Source: Clostridia bacterium (lineage in GTDB: Bacteria; Bacillota; Clostridia; Oscillospirales; Acutalibacteraceae). Taken from it: a DNA stretch of 64,000 nt. The stretch is taken from positions 186,001 through 250,000 of the forward strand of contig JAFZUV010000007.1 in assembly GCA_017618135.1 (NCBI GenBank). Direction: 5' to 3'. The notes beneath the pieces were generated by a model that saw nothing but the letters and a program-made list of their open reading frames with translations, was not told the origin of the DNA and did not search any database. This document shows positions 19,078 through 29,305 of this stretch, one piece after another. Position numbers and translations under genes: made by a program. The stretch's first letter is position 1; each line of letters begins with the position of its first letter.

Positions 19078-19224
19078 GTGATTATTATATACAAATCAAA
19101 ACATTTAAGGAAACCTAACAATCCGTCTTTGGATATTGCAATAAGAGCCGCAATATTTACCTTATCAGCGTTGCTTGTAATTGTTTGCGGCTATTTTGTT
19201 GCACTGTTTATTTTTGGCGGTTAG
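19078..19224 (+). CDS. possible small membrane protein, 48 residues
   Basis: An open frame from GTG 19078 to TAG 19222-19224 encodes a basic head (YKSKHLRKPNN) and one clear membrane helix (about residues 26-46, rich in L, V, I, F). It ends 15 bases before the phosphomannomutase gene on the same strand. No convincing ribosome site is seen before the GTG; GGTGA overlaps it. The amphipathic layout and operon-like spacing suggest a real gene, but chance is possible. Confidence 0.42.
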   Translation: MIIIYKSKHLRKPNNPSLDIAIRAAIFTLSALLVIVCGYFVALFIFGG

Positions 19225-19239
19225 AACAGGAGATAAAAT

Positions 19240-20712
19240 ATGGATTATAAATTTTTAAAGAGCGGAACCGATATAAGAGGATACGCAAGCGATTTAGGAG
19301 GAAGGTCGGTTGAACTTACTGATTGTGCGGTAGATGATATAATTTCCGCATTTGTTGTATGGTACATAAATAGAACTGGTAAAAATCCGGAAGAACTTAA
19401 AATTGCTATTGGGCACGACAGTAGAATTACAGCTGATCGCATTTGCAGAGCGGCTATTTATGCACTTGTGAACTCGGGAGTTACGGTATTTGATTGCGGC
19501 CTCGCTTCAACTCCCGCGATGTTTATGACGACCGTTGACCTTTCCGCCGATGCGGCTATTGAGATTACCGCGAGCCATCATCCGTTTGACCGAAACGGCA
19601 TAAAAATATTTTTGCCGTCAGGCGGGCTTGAGGGCAGGGATGTTTCGGAAATTCTTGAGTCGGCAAGCGAAGGTATGCGGGTAACAGGTGTTAAAAAAGG
19701 CGCGACTTTTACATTACATTATATGAAAGATTACGCTAAAAGGCTCAGAGATTTAATTGTTTCGGGAGTTGGCAGAGAGGAACCGCTTAAAGGTCTTAAA
19801 ATAGTTGTAGACGCGGGAAACGGCGTAGGCGGTTTTTATGCAAATGAGGTGCTGGAACCTCTCGGAGCTGATATTGCAGGCAGCAGATATTTGGAGCCGG
19901 ACGGAATGTTTCCTAATCACATTCCCAATCCTGAGGATAGGACGGCTATGCAAAGTATATGTGAAGCGGTGCTTCAAAATAACGCTGATCTCGGAATAAT
20001 ATTTGATACCGATGTTGACAGGGCAGGTTGTGTAGGACCTGACGGTGCTGAAATCAATCGTAACCGTCTTATCGCATTAGCCGGTTATATTGCCGCTGAT
20101 GGTAAAAAAGGACAAACCATAGTTACTGATTCTGTGACATCTGATGGGCTGAAAGAATATATAGAAAAGACGCTCGGAGGTAAGCACTATCGTTACCGTC
20201 GCGGATATAAAAATGTTATTGATAAGGCGATTGAGCTTTGCAAGCAGGGCATAGATTGTCCGCTTGCTATTGAAACATCCGGTCACGCCGCGCTGAGGGA
20301 AAATTATTTTTTAGATGACGGAGCATACCTTGCTACAAAGATAGTTATCGAGGTTGCAAAGGGTACTGACATAGGTGAACTTTTATCCACTCTTAAAATG
20401 CCCGCGGATGAAAGGGAATTCAGGATAAATATAACCGAATCCGATTTTAAAACTTACGGTGATAATGTTATAAAAGAGCTTGAAAGCTTTATAAGCAACA
20501 AGCAGGGGTACAGAATAGCTGATGACAATCGCGAGGGGTTACGGGTATCAAGCGGTGACGGATGGTTTCTTTTAAGAATGAGTGTTCACGACCCTGTTAT
20601 GCCTTTGAATTTTGAAAGCGATACTTTAACAGGAATTGATAAAATGATTGCTGACCTGGTACCTTTTTTTGCAAAATTCAATGGACTCTCGCTTCCGGAA
20701 GGGTTAAAATAA
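19240..20712 (+). CDS. phosphomannomutase/phosphoglucomutase
   Basis: The 490-residue alpha-phosphohexomutase begins KSGTDIRGYAS. It has the phosphoserine loop TASHHP (110-115, Ser112), the metal loop DTDVDR and a sugar-binding IETSGHAA segment in place of the usual GEESGH. It is a second hexomutase in this window, distinct from the one at 14.9 kb and closer to the ManB group. It would make mannose 1-phosphate or glucose 1-phosphate for polysaccharide precursors. AGGAG precedes ATG. Confidence 0.92.
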   Translation: MDYKFLKSGTDIRGYASDLGGRSVELTDCAVDDIISAFVVWYINRTGKNPEELKIAIGHDSRITADRICRAAIYALVNSGVTVFDCGLASTPAMFMTTVDLSADAAIEITASHHPFDRNGIKIFLPSGGLEGRDVSEILESASEGMRVTGVKKGATFTLHYMKDYAKRLRDLIVSGVGREEPLKGLKIVVDAGNGVGGFYANEVLEPLGADIAGSRYLEPDGMFPNHIPNPEDRTAMQSICEAVLQNNADLGIIFDTDVDRAGCVGPDGAEINRNRLIALAGYIAADGKKGQTIVTDSVTSDGLKEYIEKTLGGKHYRYRRGYKNVIDKAIELCKQGIDCPLAIETSGHAALRENYFLDDGAYLATKIVIEVAKGTDIGELLSTLKMPADEREFRINITESDFKTYGDNVIKELESFISNKQGYRIADDNREGLRVSSGDGWFLLRMSVHDPVMPLNFESDTLTGIDKMIADLVPFFAKFNGLSLPEGLK

Positions 20713-20744
20713 GTAAAACTGCATAATTTTTCATTACAAAAAGG

Positions 20745-20782
20745 GAGTTTTCTGAATTTTTTAACAAATTTTCAGAAAACTC
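20745..20782. terminator. 12-bp inverted repeat between pgm and argG
   Basis: GAGTTTTCTGAA (20745-20756) pairs perfectly with 20771-20782 across a 14-base T/A-rich loop. It may be a weak terminator of the upstream gene. The T-tract after it is poor. Confidence 0.4.
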
Positions 20783-20811
20783 TTGCATATTTATTCACAA
20801 TATGTTATATT
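20783..20811 (+). promoter_or_regulatory. argGH promoter overlapped by an ARG box
   Basis: TTGCAT (20783-20788), a 17-base spacer and TATATT (20806-20811) form the promoter. Bases 20783-20799 read TTGCATATTTATTCACA, which fits the ArgR operator TGAAT-W4-ATTCA with one mismatch. A weaker box lies at 20720-20733. Arginine-bound ArgR would block the -35 region. Confidence 0.75.
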
Positions 20812-20831
20812 TATGCAAAAGGTTGCATAAA
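20810..20831 (+). promoter_or_regulatory. perfect palindromic operator before argG
   Basis: TTTATGCAA (20810-20818) and TTGCATAAA (20823-20831) are perfect inverted repeats around AAGG. The site starts at the -10 box and ends just before the GGAGG ribosome site. It is probably a second ArgR/AhrC site. Confidence 0.6.
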
Positions 20832-20844
20832 TGGAGGAAATATT

Positions 20845-22077
20845 ATGAATAAAAAAGAGTATAAAAAAATAGTGTTGGCATATTCAGGAGGTCTTGACAC
20901 ATCAATTATCATCCCGTGGCTTAAAGAGAATTACGGCAATCCGGAAATCATTGCCGTTTCCGGAAATGTAGGCCAGGCGAGTGAGCTTGAAGGGCTTGAA
21001 GAAAAGGCAATAAAGACTGGAGCTTCTAAAATATACATAGAAGATTTGACTGAGGAATTCTTGACCGACTATGTTTTTCCCTGCGTTCAGGCAGGTGCAA
21101 AATACGAGGAGTATCTTTTGGGTACGGCATTTGCCCGCCCGATAATCGCGAAGAGAATAGCGGAGATAGCATTAAAAGAGGGGGCGGACGCTATATGCCA
21201 CGGTTGTACCGGTAAGGGTAACGACCAGGTGCGTTTCGAGCTTGGTATAAAGGCGTTTTTGCCGAATATTCCGATTATAGCCCCGTGGCGTGAGTGGGAT
21301 ATAAAATCAAGAGGCGAGGAAATAGATTATGCGGAGGCGCATAATATTCCGCTTAAAATAAGTAGGGAGACCAACTATTCAAAGGATAAAAACATTTGGC
21401 ATCTTTCTCATGAAGGCCTTGACCTTGAAGACCCGAAAAACGAGCCAAAGTATAACGAGGAAGGCTTCCTTGAAATGGGCGTATCGCCTGAACAGGCGCC
21501 GGATAAGCCTACATATGTTAAAATACATTTTGAAAAGGGCGTTCCGACAGCGGTTGACGGCGTAAAGATGAATGCTACAGAGCTTGTAAGCTGTCTTAAC
21601 GAGCTTGGCGGTAAAAACGGAATAGGTCTCCTTGATATTGTGGAGAACAGGCTTGTAGGTATGAAGTGCAGAGGCGTTTACGAGACTCCGGGAGGAGCTA
21701 TAATTTATAAAGCGCATGAGTTTATCGAGAGTATTTGTCTTGACAAGGAAACGGCTCATTATAAGGCTAGTGTTGCTCAGAAGCTTGGGGAACTTGTCTA
21801 TAACGCTCAATGGTTTTCACCACTTACAAAAGCAATTCTGTGCTTTGTAAAGTCAACGCAGGAAACGGTTACCGGTGATGTAACACTCAAACTCTATAAA
21901 GGTAATATGATAAATGCCGGTATGGAGTCTCCTTATTCGCTTTATGATGCGGATATGGCAACCTTTGATGAGGATGAAGTTTACGATCAGAAAGACTCTC
22001 AGGGTTTTGTCAATCTTTACGGTTTACCCACAAAGGTTATAGCTAAAATGAAGAAAAATAACGGTTTGGAAATGTGA
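20845..22077 (+). CDS. argG: argininosuccinate synthase
   Basis: The 410-residue enzyme joins citrulline and aspartate using ATP. The N-type PPi-loop SGGLDTS (14-20) is intact. Further conserved segments are [13 protein letters not shown] and the aspartate/citrulline-binding [19 protein letters not shown]. Its stop is followed 4 bases later by argH, so the last two steps of arginine synthesis are co-transcribed. ARG boxes upstream indicate repression by arginine. Confidence 0.98.
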   Translation: MNKKEYKKIVLAYSGGLDTSIIIPWLKENYGNPEIIAVSGNVGQASELEGLEEKAIKTGASKIYIEDLTEEFLTDYVFPCVQAGAKYEEYLLGTAFARPIIAKRIAEIALKEGADAICHGCTGKGNDQVRFELGIKAFLPNIPIIAPWREWDIKSRGEEIDYAEAHNIPLKISRETNYSKDKNIWHLSHEGLDLEDPKNEPKYNEEGFLEMGVSPEQAPDKPTYVKIHFEKGVPTAVDGVKMNATELVSCLNELGGKNGIGLLDIVENRLVGMKCRGVYETPGGAIIYKAHEFIESICLDKETAHYKASVAQKLGELVYNAQWFSPLTKAILCFVKSTQETVTGDVTLKLYKGNMINAGMESPYSLYDADMATFDEDEVYDQKDSQGFVNLYGLPTKVIAKMKKNNGLEM

Positions 22078-22081
22078 TACT

Positions 22082-23455
22082 ATGGGAAAAATTTGGGCAG
22101 GAAGGACAGACGGCACGGTAAACAAAATTGCCGATGATTTTAATTCCTCTATTAAATTTGACTCAAGAATGTTTAAAGAGGATATAAAAGGCAGTATGGC
22201 GCATGCAGCTATGTTAGGTGCAAAAGGCATTATATCAAAAAGTGAGGCTGACGACATAATAGACGGTCTTTCCGGTATTCTCAGCGACCTTGAAAGCGGG
22301 AAGCTTCAAATTGATTGTTTGGCTGAGGATATCCATACATTTGTTGAGCAGACCTTGACTAAGCGTATCGGTGATACCGGAAAAAAGCTTCATACCGCAA
22401 GGAGCCGTAATGACCAGGTCGCGCTCGATTTGCGTTTGTATCTTAACAGTCAAACTGAGCAAATACAGGATAAGCTAAAAAAGCTGATCGCTGTAATATG
22501 CGATAAGGCCTGTGAGTATAAATCCGCCGTTATGCCCGGTTATACCCATTTGCAGCGCGCACAGCCTGTTACCTTCGGGCATCACCTTATGGCATATGCA
22601 ATGATGCTGCTCAGGGATATAGACCGCATAACCGACGCGCGGAAGCGTTTGCTTGTATCTCCGATAGGCTGCTGCGCTCTTGCCGGTACAACTTATGATA
22701 CCGATAGGATTTTTGAAGCGGAAAAACTGGGGCTTTCCAAAGTTTCTCTTAATTCCATTGACGGTGTATCCGACAGGGATTTTTGTATAGAGCTTTGTTC
22801 GGCTCTGTCACTTGTTATGGCACACCTGTCAAGGTTTTCAGAGGAAATAGTGCTTTGGTCCTCTTGGGAATTTAAGTTTATTGAACTGTCGGATGATTTT
22901 ACTACCGGCTCATCAATTATGCCGCAAAAGAAAAATCCGGATATGGCGGAGCTTGTACGCGGAAAAACGGGCAGGGTATACGGTGACCTTGTAGCACTTC
23001 TTACAATGCTTAAAGGGCTTCCGCTTGCTTATAATAAGGATATGCAGGAGGATAAGGAAAGCGTGTTTGACGCTTTTGATACCGTAAATATGTGCCTTGA
23101 TGTATTTACGGGTATGGTCGGCGGTATAACGGCAAACACCGAGAATATGCTCTCTGCGGCTAAGGGCGGATTTATAAACGCAACCGACCTCGCCGATTAC
23201 CTTACCAAAAAGGGAATGCCTTTCCGTACGGCATATAAGCTTTCGGGTGAGATAGTGTCGCATTGTATTAAATCGGGTAAAACGCTTGATGAACTGACTC
23301 TTAAAGAATACAAAAACTTTTCTGAAATCTTTGAGGATGATTTATATAAGGCTATTGACCTTAACACTTGTGTTAACTTACGCAACAGCTTAGGCGGCAC
23401 CTGTGTTAATTCGGTCGAAAAGCAAATTGAATACGCAAGAAATGAGATTAAGTGA
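22082..23455 (+). CDS. argH: argininosuccinate lyase
   Basis: The 457-residue fumarase/aspartase superfamily enzyme splits argininosuccinate into arginine and fumarate. The signature GSSIMPQKKNPD (about 278-289) carries the catalytic serine loop, and ARSRNDQVALDLRLY and PGYTHLQRAQPVT supply the other active-site parts. Length is normal. It is convergent with the DUF421 gene 3 bases away. Confidence 0.98.
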   Translation: MGKIWAGRTDGTVNKIADDFNSSIKFDSRMFKEDIKGSMAHAAMLGAKGIISKSEADDIIDGLSGILSDLESGKLQIDCLAEDIHTFVEQTLTKRIGDTGKKLHTARSRNDQVALDLRLYLNSQTEQIQDKLKKLIAVICDKACEYKSAVMPGYTHLQRAQPVTFGHHLMAYAMMLLRDIDRITDARKRLLVSPIGCCALAGTTYDTDRIFEAEKLGLSKVSLNSIDGVSDRDFCIELCSALSLVMAHLSRFSEEIVLWSSWEFKFIELSDDFTTGSSIMPQKKNPDMAELVRGKTGRVYGDLVALLTMLKGLPLAYNKDMQEDKESVFDAFDTVNMCLDVFTGMVGGITANTENMLSAAKGGFINATDLADYLTKKGMPFRTAYKLSGEIVSHCIKSGKTLDELTLKEYKNFSEIFEDDLYKAIDLNTCVNLRNSLGGTCVNSVEKQIEYARNEIK

Positions 23456-23458
23456 TAG

Positions 23459-24124
23459 TTAAAAGATTTTTAGATTGTTTTTATCATCGCACACGCCAAG
23501 GAAAACCTCCTTGGCGTTTTTGTATCCGAGGCTTTTAAGCTCGGTATTTAACCAGTCCGTATCGAGTCCTAAACGCATTAGGTTTTCACCGAGTATTCTG
23601 CCGTCCATAATAACCTCTGTGTTTATGTGTTCAATTTCCGGCGTCAGTCCCATATCCGAGGGGTTGACAGGCCGTTTTACCGACTTCGGTAAAACCGTAA
23701 GCCTGCCGTTGTATTCAAATATCGCGGTTTGTATGTCGCTTAAATTGAAGTAACCCTCCTGTCGGCACATAACCATAAATTCGCTGAGGTCTATTTTCGC
23801 TTTTTTCATATTTTTGCGGTATAATTTGCCGTCATTCATTATTATAGTCGGCGTACCGTTTATTATCTTCCTCATTCTCGGCGCCTTGCTTGTAAGGCAA
23901 GTGAGTATAGCCGTTATCACACCGTATACAATCATAGCAATAAGCGGCTTCATCGGCGACTCAAGCTCCGTAGCAAGCTCCGCCGCGATAGAACCTATGG
24001 TTATCCCCGCGATATAATCAAAGAAATCTAACTGCGACATCTGCTTGTGCCCCATTGCCTTCGCAATAACGAACAGCGCCGCCGCTGATAGAACCGATGT
24101 TAAAACCACCTTTAATATTTCCAT
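23459..24124 (-). CDS. DUF421 (YetF-like) membrane protein
   Basis: The 221-residue protein has three membrane helices in the first 80 residues with DFFDYIAGITIGSIAAELA. A cytoplasmic YetF-type domain with MNDGKLYRKNMKKAKIDLSEF and MCRQEGYFNLSDIQTAIFEYNG follows. These are the hallmarks of DUF421. The biochemical role is unknown; in Bacillus related proteins are spore- or membrane-associated. There is no good terminator between it and argH. Confidence 0.9.
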   Translation of the reverse strand: MEILKVVLTSVLSAAALFVIAKAMGHKQMSQLDFFDYIAGITIGSIAAELATELESPMKPLIAMIVYGVITAILTCLTSKAPRMRKIINGTPTIIMNDGKLYRKNMKKAKIDLSEFMVMCRQEGYFNLSDIQTAIFEYNGRLTVLPKSVKRPVNPSDMGLTPEIEHINTEVIMDGRILGENLMRLGLDTDWLNTELKSLGYKNAKEVFLGVCDDKNNLKIF

Positions 24125-24244
24125 ACTTCACCTCGTATAGAAATATCATTTCCTTAATTGCATTTAAAATTCAAAGTTTTGTATGTAATACACACAAATA
24201 TATCAATCAGAAAGCCTTAAAGTGAAATATACTTTGCCGGAAAT

Positions 24245-24282
24245 AATCAATGCGGCACATCTTATGATGTGCCGCATTGATT
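24245..24282. terminator. terminator with a perfect 17-bp stem
   Basis: Arms 24245-24261 and 24266-24282 are perfectly complementary around TTAT. It lies 90 bases past the stop of the minus-strand SGNH gene. The rest of 24125-24371 shows no gene. Confidence 0.85.
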
Positions 24283-24371
24283 TAAAAATGAGGTGAAGAC
24301 TATTGTCTATAATGTGAGTGTAAGTGCTTTACTTATGGAGACCCTTTCAATTTCTGAGTCTTGCAATAGAA

Positions 24372-27300
24372 TTACCAGATGTTTATTGTTTCTCCTTGTT
24401 CATAAAGAATATGAGCCAGCAGATCGTAACCTTTTGCATTCAGGTGAACATCAGGGTTATCCGGATAATAAAGGAGTGATGGAGGAACTTCGCCGCGTGC
24501 AATATACTCGTTATCTGTGCTCGTCGGGGTAATCCCTTCATATGCAAGACCGGTTGAAATTGCAACTTCACGGAAGCTTACACAGTGATCGCCGAACGCC
24601 TCTCTGAAAGGAACGTCGCAGTAATCGTTCCAGTAGGGAATAACGATAAGGAAGTTATTGGAGCCGTGATTATCAACCAACGCCTTGAACTGGGCGACAA
24701 GGTCGTTTGCCGAGGTATAATGCCCGTTTGCACCCATCATATAGATATCGCAGTCGGTCTGATGCGTATTGCAATTGAATTTAACTTCGGTTCCTGCGGG
24801 AATGAGGAGGGCGGAACTTGTGTTTGAGCGTTTAAGGTGGATATTGCAGGATCTTGGACTCCAAACAAAGTCGGTCATTATAAGCTCATAAGTGTTATTG
24901 CCTATGGTGATGTTATTAATTGACCTTTGGTTACCAAGGGCGTTTGTAAGATCTATAAGTTGATTTGTGGATGTTACAAATCCGTTATCACTCTTAGTAC
25001 CAATTTGGATTTGGGCGGTACCTGCGGGGAAAGTAAATGCCTTATTTGTTTTCATTGTCAAAGCGCCCTGACGTGCCATAATGGTAGGTGTTGCTTCGCC
25101 CGGGTCACCGCAGTTAACAACGGTATAGCCACTGCCGAGCATGCTGTTCAGTCTGCCGGGATAGGTTTTCCCGGGACTTGATTCACTATATCCCATACCC
25201 TGCGTTACGCTGTCGCCATAGCAGGCAACAGTGTTGACAGAACCGTAAACGCCGCCGTTTGTCTGCTCGGCGATAATGTTATACGCGCCTGCAATAATAT
25301 TCTTCTTGATTCTGACTAAGTCTTTAATATTATCCGCACTGTCAGCATTCGGGTCATAGAGCGGATTCATTGTATCCGCATAAGGGTCATAGTCAGTTTC
25401 CGCTTCAAGCAGATGCTTTATCATTTTCACAAGTTTTTGCGTATTGGAATAGTAGTTGAAGAAATCGCCATCTACTTTTACGAGTTGTGCGTATGTGCCC
25501 GAATCACGCCTTTCGTTATAATCGAGATTGCCGTTCCAGCCGTGCCCTATAACCGCCTTTTGCGCATCGGCATTTGTATCGTCTTTAAAAAGTTCAAATC
25601 CAATATAATCGCCTTTTTGATCCAAAGCCCAATAGTTGGAGTTGTTGTAAATGGGATTGAGATCCCCGATCAGATTTTCACCGGAATTGTTTTCATAAAT
25701 CCCTATGTTTGAAAGATAAAACGGATCATCATAGGAATTGCTGTTCAGCGCAAAACGGATACTGCCGTTTGAAGTGATGTGCGTATCATAAGTTTGCGTG
25801 GAGGCACTTGTCGTGATCCTGTAATGAGCAGTACTTCTGTTGTCCGAAGTGCTGCTGATTTTTGTGACCGACAAAGAATTGTCTTTTGAGAAAATATAGG
25901 CGTTGACCGTTGTACCTGTATCACACTGATAGTCATAGTACAGATCATAAGTCTTGTTCGCACTAAAAAGGAAATTGAATTGCGGTTTATAAATATCGCC
26001 GCCCTTAAATTTGAACGCTATATCCGACTTGTAATCTCTTTCTTTTTCAAAGAAGGATGCGGGAATCGGCATCAGTGTTGCGGACGGGTAATCTGACAAA
26101 CCAATTTTATCCCAATCGTTTATCGTTGCTGAGCCCGAAACGCTGCCTGTAGCATTCTCATGGAAATCGCCGTTTGTAAAGAGATTATTGCCGAGTGTAC
26201 TTCCCGAAACCTTGCGAATGGAAGCGTTGGCGAAATAGACGCATCCGTTATTTCGAAGCGGCCATTTCTGACCGAGATAAGTTTTGAAATTGTTGGTGCT
26301 TCTGGCGTTTGCCGGCATTGTAAAGCGAACAGAGCGATGTGCGCCTTCAACATTTGAAGCCGTGTTCGTAAAAGACACGGTTGAAGCATTGTAACTGCCG
26401 CCTTCGATAGCAGTTTGCATATCGATCAGGGCTGTTACACCGCCAAAAGCCCTGTAATCCAGATCAAACTGATAGGTGCTTCCGGCATCCAAATGAGTCT
26501 CCAGTGCGACCGCCTGCTGATTGGTTGTGCGTTTTGCACCTGCAAGGCGAAGCATTTTGGGATAATTATAATCTTCCAATTCAAAATATCCTTCCGGAAT
26601 GGACAGGCAATTGACCGTGTCAGATTGCCGTGTCAGTTTATACCATTTACCACCGGGAGCAACAAGCGGATTTTGAGCGCTTGACCAGGTATCGGTATAT
26701 CCGTCGCTCATATCGGTCGTTTTATCTGCTATGGGACAGATAAGATTCTCGCTGATGATTCCTGCGCTTTTTGCCGCGGCAAGACCGTCCGCACTTCCTG
26801 CCGCAGTACAATCAAGCATATAAAACGCAGGATCGGTTATGGCAAATTCCGTGTCAGTCGTGATATCGGCAAAACCAGCGCCAACATATCTGCCGTTGCC
26901 GACTACAATAGCAAAGTTATTACCGGTTATCGGATTGTAGCGGATATATGGGTATCTGGTTCCCTGGTTATAATTTGTCGCATTCCAAGCCTTCATATAG
27001 CCGGTAAGCAAACCTGTGGCAGGATCGTAAGAAGATTCAAAAAATGCATAGTCGCCGTCGTTTTCAGTGGTAACCGGTGGGCTGTCGTCGCATGCATTTG
27101 TTCCGTAATATTTCGCATATAGAGAGGAAACCACCGGAGAACCGCTGCCGCTTATTATATTTACCTTACAAGTGAATTTAAACCAACGGTTGCCCGAAAA
27201 TCCCCCAAGCTTCATAGGATAAAAGGCTGTTGCCCTTTTCGCAGTTGCGTTAAATTTAATCATCTTTTGAGTAAGAGAAGTGTCTGTTATCTCTTCAAGA

Positions 27301-29105
27301 CCGTAAGCATCTGCATACATCTTGCTGCAAGCAGCGCAGGTGTAATACTCACGGGTTGTATCTGTAGCCGCAACCTTAGTAAGGCTGTGACCGTTTGCCA
27401 TACAGGCCGAAAGATTCTCAGCATGTACCATACCCGTGCAGCCGTCAACACTCCAGAGATACTGCTGTGCACGGATAAGATCATGGCCGTGATTAGAGTA
27501 CGACTGATTGTTCGGCTGGAATACCCAGTTCGATGTTGTATCAACTGTATCTGCATAGAAATGGGGAGCTATATCGGATGCTACAAGGTCGCCCATTTTG
27601 CCGTCATACGCATAAACATCCATAGTAATATCGCTTATAGCGAAGGATGAATTAAATGCCGTTGAATCGAATTTTGCAACGCCGGGTGCGCGCTCGGCGT
27701 TACCTATGGTTATGATTTCGTTTATGCCCCATCTTGAAGCATAGTCGTTATCAGAAGCACGAACACGGATGTAACCTACGAAATCGCCGGTTGCCGCATC
27801 GTATGTATAAGTAATTCTGTTGCCTGAGGTGTCCTTAATAGTTTCGTTGCCTGTAACAGGGTTGGCATAATAGTCACCGGTATCAATGTTATAGCAAGAA
27901 TATGCCATTGCCTGCGAAGCTTTACCGTTGTTACCGCTGGTGTCATTTTTACAGCCTACTATTCTGCCAAGCACCGGATGGCCTTCGCCCTCAAGGCGAA
28001 CAGCCTTCATAGTTACCTTGAGAAGATAGTTGATATCGCTCGTCGCACCATACTGAGTCATCGAATACTGACCGAAGGATATCGGTATAAAGATATTTGC
28101 CGGTTTGTTCTTAGTAGGCGAATACTGGGCGCCGTCACCTGAATTGGAATCGGGTTCGTCTTCATGGTTGGCGTCAATGATTATCATCTTTTTGTTTACA
28201 TCAGCAGGTATTACTTCAAAGCCGGCGTTGTTGCTGTCAGCAAGCTTTGCAAATGTTAAATCGGAGTAATTTGAATTTGTATAATACTCACGGATATAAT
28301 CGGTGTCGCCCTGCTTTGTGAAGTTAGCAGCGTCATAGTTTGAGGAGGTGTTATAGTCGCTCGGTACGGTTATAGCCTTTACATCGTTAGGCATAGAAAG
28401 AACATGCCACTTGCCTGTCGTAGCACCAAACGGGCTATCCCATGTAGCGGCACAGTCTTTACGCATAAAATATGTACCTTTAAAATCAATGTTATCGTCA
28501 TTTATTGCGGGAATTAAGTTCTCTTCCTGAACATTGCTGCCGTCACTATCGCACTCATAAAGCGTAATATCGCTGAATATAAACGAAACGCCGTAGTTTA
28601 CATAAGAATTAGTCGTCGCATTTCTGGGAGCGGCATTTCCTATTGTGATATAGAAAGACCTGTAACCTGCGTCGCTTGCATCGTCACGGCGTTTGGCGTT
28701 ACTGTAATTAATGTAAAATCTCGAAGTAAATACGCCGCTTGTATATGTAGCGCCTGTATTGTTGGTGTAATCGCCTGCCCATGCCGGGTCGGTTTCGGTC
28801 TGCTCTGCCGAGCTGTTCGGGTGGATTATGCCGATAGAAGGCTTGGCGTCAGCCCTGCCTGAAGTTCCGTTTTTAAGCGTTTTACACTTAAACGAAAGTT
28901 TATAATAATGCGTACCGGTAGTATTAATATCTATCGGAATAAACGCAGCGGTTATCTTAGATGTGCTGCCGATAAATATAGCCTTTTCGGTCTCCGTAGC
29001 GCCCTCTGCCATAGCAGGAGCAGATGCGGTAAGAGTAAGCACGGTAAACATGGAGGATACCATGCAAAGTGTAAGGAGAAAGGATAAAAGTTTATTTATT
29101 TTCAT
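24372..29105 (-). CDS. large secreted multidomain protein with C-terminal SGNH/GDSL hydrolase
   Basis: The 1577-residue protein has a signal peptide (about 1-33, ending in APAMA). About five beta-rich modules of 120-170 residues follow, ending in phrases such as ISDITMDVYAYD, FSDITLYE or NIGIYENN and resembling carbohydrate-binding or concanavalin-like modules. A short Cys-containing motif, YYTCAACSKMYADAYG, lies near residue 600. The last 290 residues are an SGNH hydrolase with CYGDSVTQG (nucleophile Ser) and DVHLNAKGYDLLA (catalytic Asp-His). It may deacetylate or de-esterify a polysaccharide outside the cell. No LPXTG, SLH or dockerin anchor is visible. An AraC regulator is divergent. Confidence 0.88.
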   Translation of the reverse strand: MKINKLLSFLLTLCMVSSMFTVLTLTASAPAMAEGATETEKAIFIGSTSKITAAFIPIDINTTGTHYYKLSFKCKTLKNGTSGRADAKPSIGIIHPNSSAEQTETDPAWAGDYTNNTGATYTSGVFTSRFYINYSNAKRRDDASDAGYRSFYITIGNAAPRNATTNSYVNYGVSFIFSDITLYECDSDGSNVQEENLIPAINDDNIDFKGTYFMRKDCAATWDSPFGATTGKWHVLSMPNDVKAITVPSDYNTSSNYDAANFTKQGDTDYIREYYTNSNYSDLTFAKLADSNNAGFEVIPADVNKKMIIIDANHEDEPDSNSGDGAQYSPTKNKPANIFIPISFGQYSMTQYGATSDINYLLKVTMKAVRLEGEGHPVLGRIVGCKNDTSGNNGKASQAMAYSCYNIDTGDYYANPVTGNETIKDTSGNRITYTYDAATGDFVGYIRVRASDNDYASRWGINEIITIGNAERAPGVAKFDSTAFNSSFAISDITMDVYAYDGKMGDLVASDIAPHFYADTVDTTSNWVFQPNNQSYSNHGHDLIRAQQYLWSVDGCTGMVHAENLSACMANGHSLTKVAATDTTREYYTCAACSKMYADAYGLEEITDTSLTQKMIKFNATAKRATAFYPMKLGGFSGNRWFKFTCKVNIISGSGSPVVSSLYAKYYGTNACDDSPPVTTENDGDYAFFESSYDPATGLLTGYMKAWNATNYNQGTRYPYIRYNPITGNNFAIVVGNGRYVGAGFADITTDTEFAITDPAFYMLDCTAAGSADGLAAAKSAGIISENLICPIADKTTDMSDGYTDTWSSAQNPLVAPGGKWYKLTRQSDTVNCLSIPEGYFELEDYNYPKMLRLAGAKRTTNQQAVALETHLDAGSTYQFDLDYRAFGGVTALIDMQTAIEGGSYNASTVSFTNTASNVEGAHRSVRFTMPANARSTNNFKTYLGQKWPLRNNGCVYFANASIRKVSGSTLGNNLFTNGDFHENATGSVSGSATINDWDKIGLSDYPSATLMPIPASFFEKERDYKSDIAFKFKGGDIYKPQFNFLFSANKTYDLYYDYQCDTGTTVNAYIFSKDNSLSVTKISSTSDNRSTAHYRITTSASTQTYDTHITSNGSIRFALNSNSYDDPFYLSNIGIYENNSGENLIGDLNPIYNNSNYWALDQKGDYIGFELFKDDTNADAQKAVIGHGWNGNLDYNERRDSGTYAQLVKVDGDFFNYYSNTQKLVKMIKHLLEAETDYDPYADTMNPLYDPNADSADNIKDLVRIKKNIIAGAYNIIAEQTNGGVYGSVNTVACYGDSVTQGMGYSESSPGKTYPGRLNSMLGSGYTVVNCGDPGEATPTIMARQGALTMKTNKAFTFPAGTAQIQIGTKSDNGFVTSTNQLIDLTNALGNQRSINNITIGNNTYELIMTDFVWSPRSCNIHLKRSNTSSALLIPAGTEVKFNCNTHQTDCDIYMMGANGHYTSANDLVAQFKALVDNHGSNNFLIVIPYWNDYCDVPFREAFGDHCVSFREVAISTGLAYEGITPTSTDNEYIARGEVPPSLLYYPDNPDVHLNAKGYDLLAHILYEQGETINIW

Positions 29106-29136
29106 TCAAAAACACCACCCCCATTTATTTTATTAT

Positions 29137-29164
29137 ATTATATCATAAAAAACAATAAAGTAAA
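29137..29164 (-). promoter_or_regulatory. promoter for the SGNH gene
   Basis: On the minus strand TTTACT (29159-29164), a 16-base spacer and TATAAT (29137-29142) precede the gene. GGGGGTGG is the ribosome site. Confidence 0.6.
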
Positions 29165-29218
29165 TATGAAAAAAGTTCTAAAATTTTATAAATCGGCTCA
29201 AAATTATTCATTTTTCAA

Positions 29219-29247
29219 TTGACGGAAAGCCTTGTTTGAGGTATAAT
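29219..29247 (+). promoter_or_regulatory. promoter for the AraC regulator
   Basis: TTGACG (29219-29224), a 17-base spacer and TATAAT (29242-29247). GGGGAGG lies before ATG 29306. Confidence 0.8.
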
Positions 29248-29305
29248 ACAGTGAAAGATTACGAATAAGACTTAGGAAAGCTTCAACTTTCGGGGAGGCG
29301 GTGGT

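Noticed and set aside
24293..24532. 79-residue plus-strand frame past the terminator at 24.28 kb
   Set aside because: It mostly overlaps the end of the SGNH gene in antisense and has no recognisable domain, although GAGGTGA occurs before it.
27267..27650. 127-residue plus-strand frame inside the SGNH gene
   Set aside because: It is a shadow of the minus-strand coding sequence with no ribosome site or domain.
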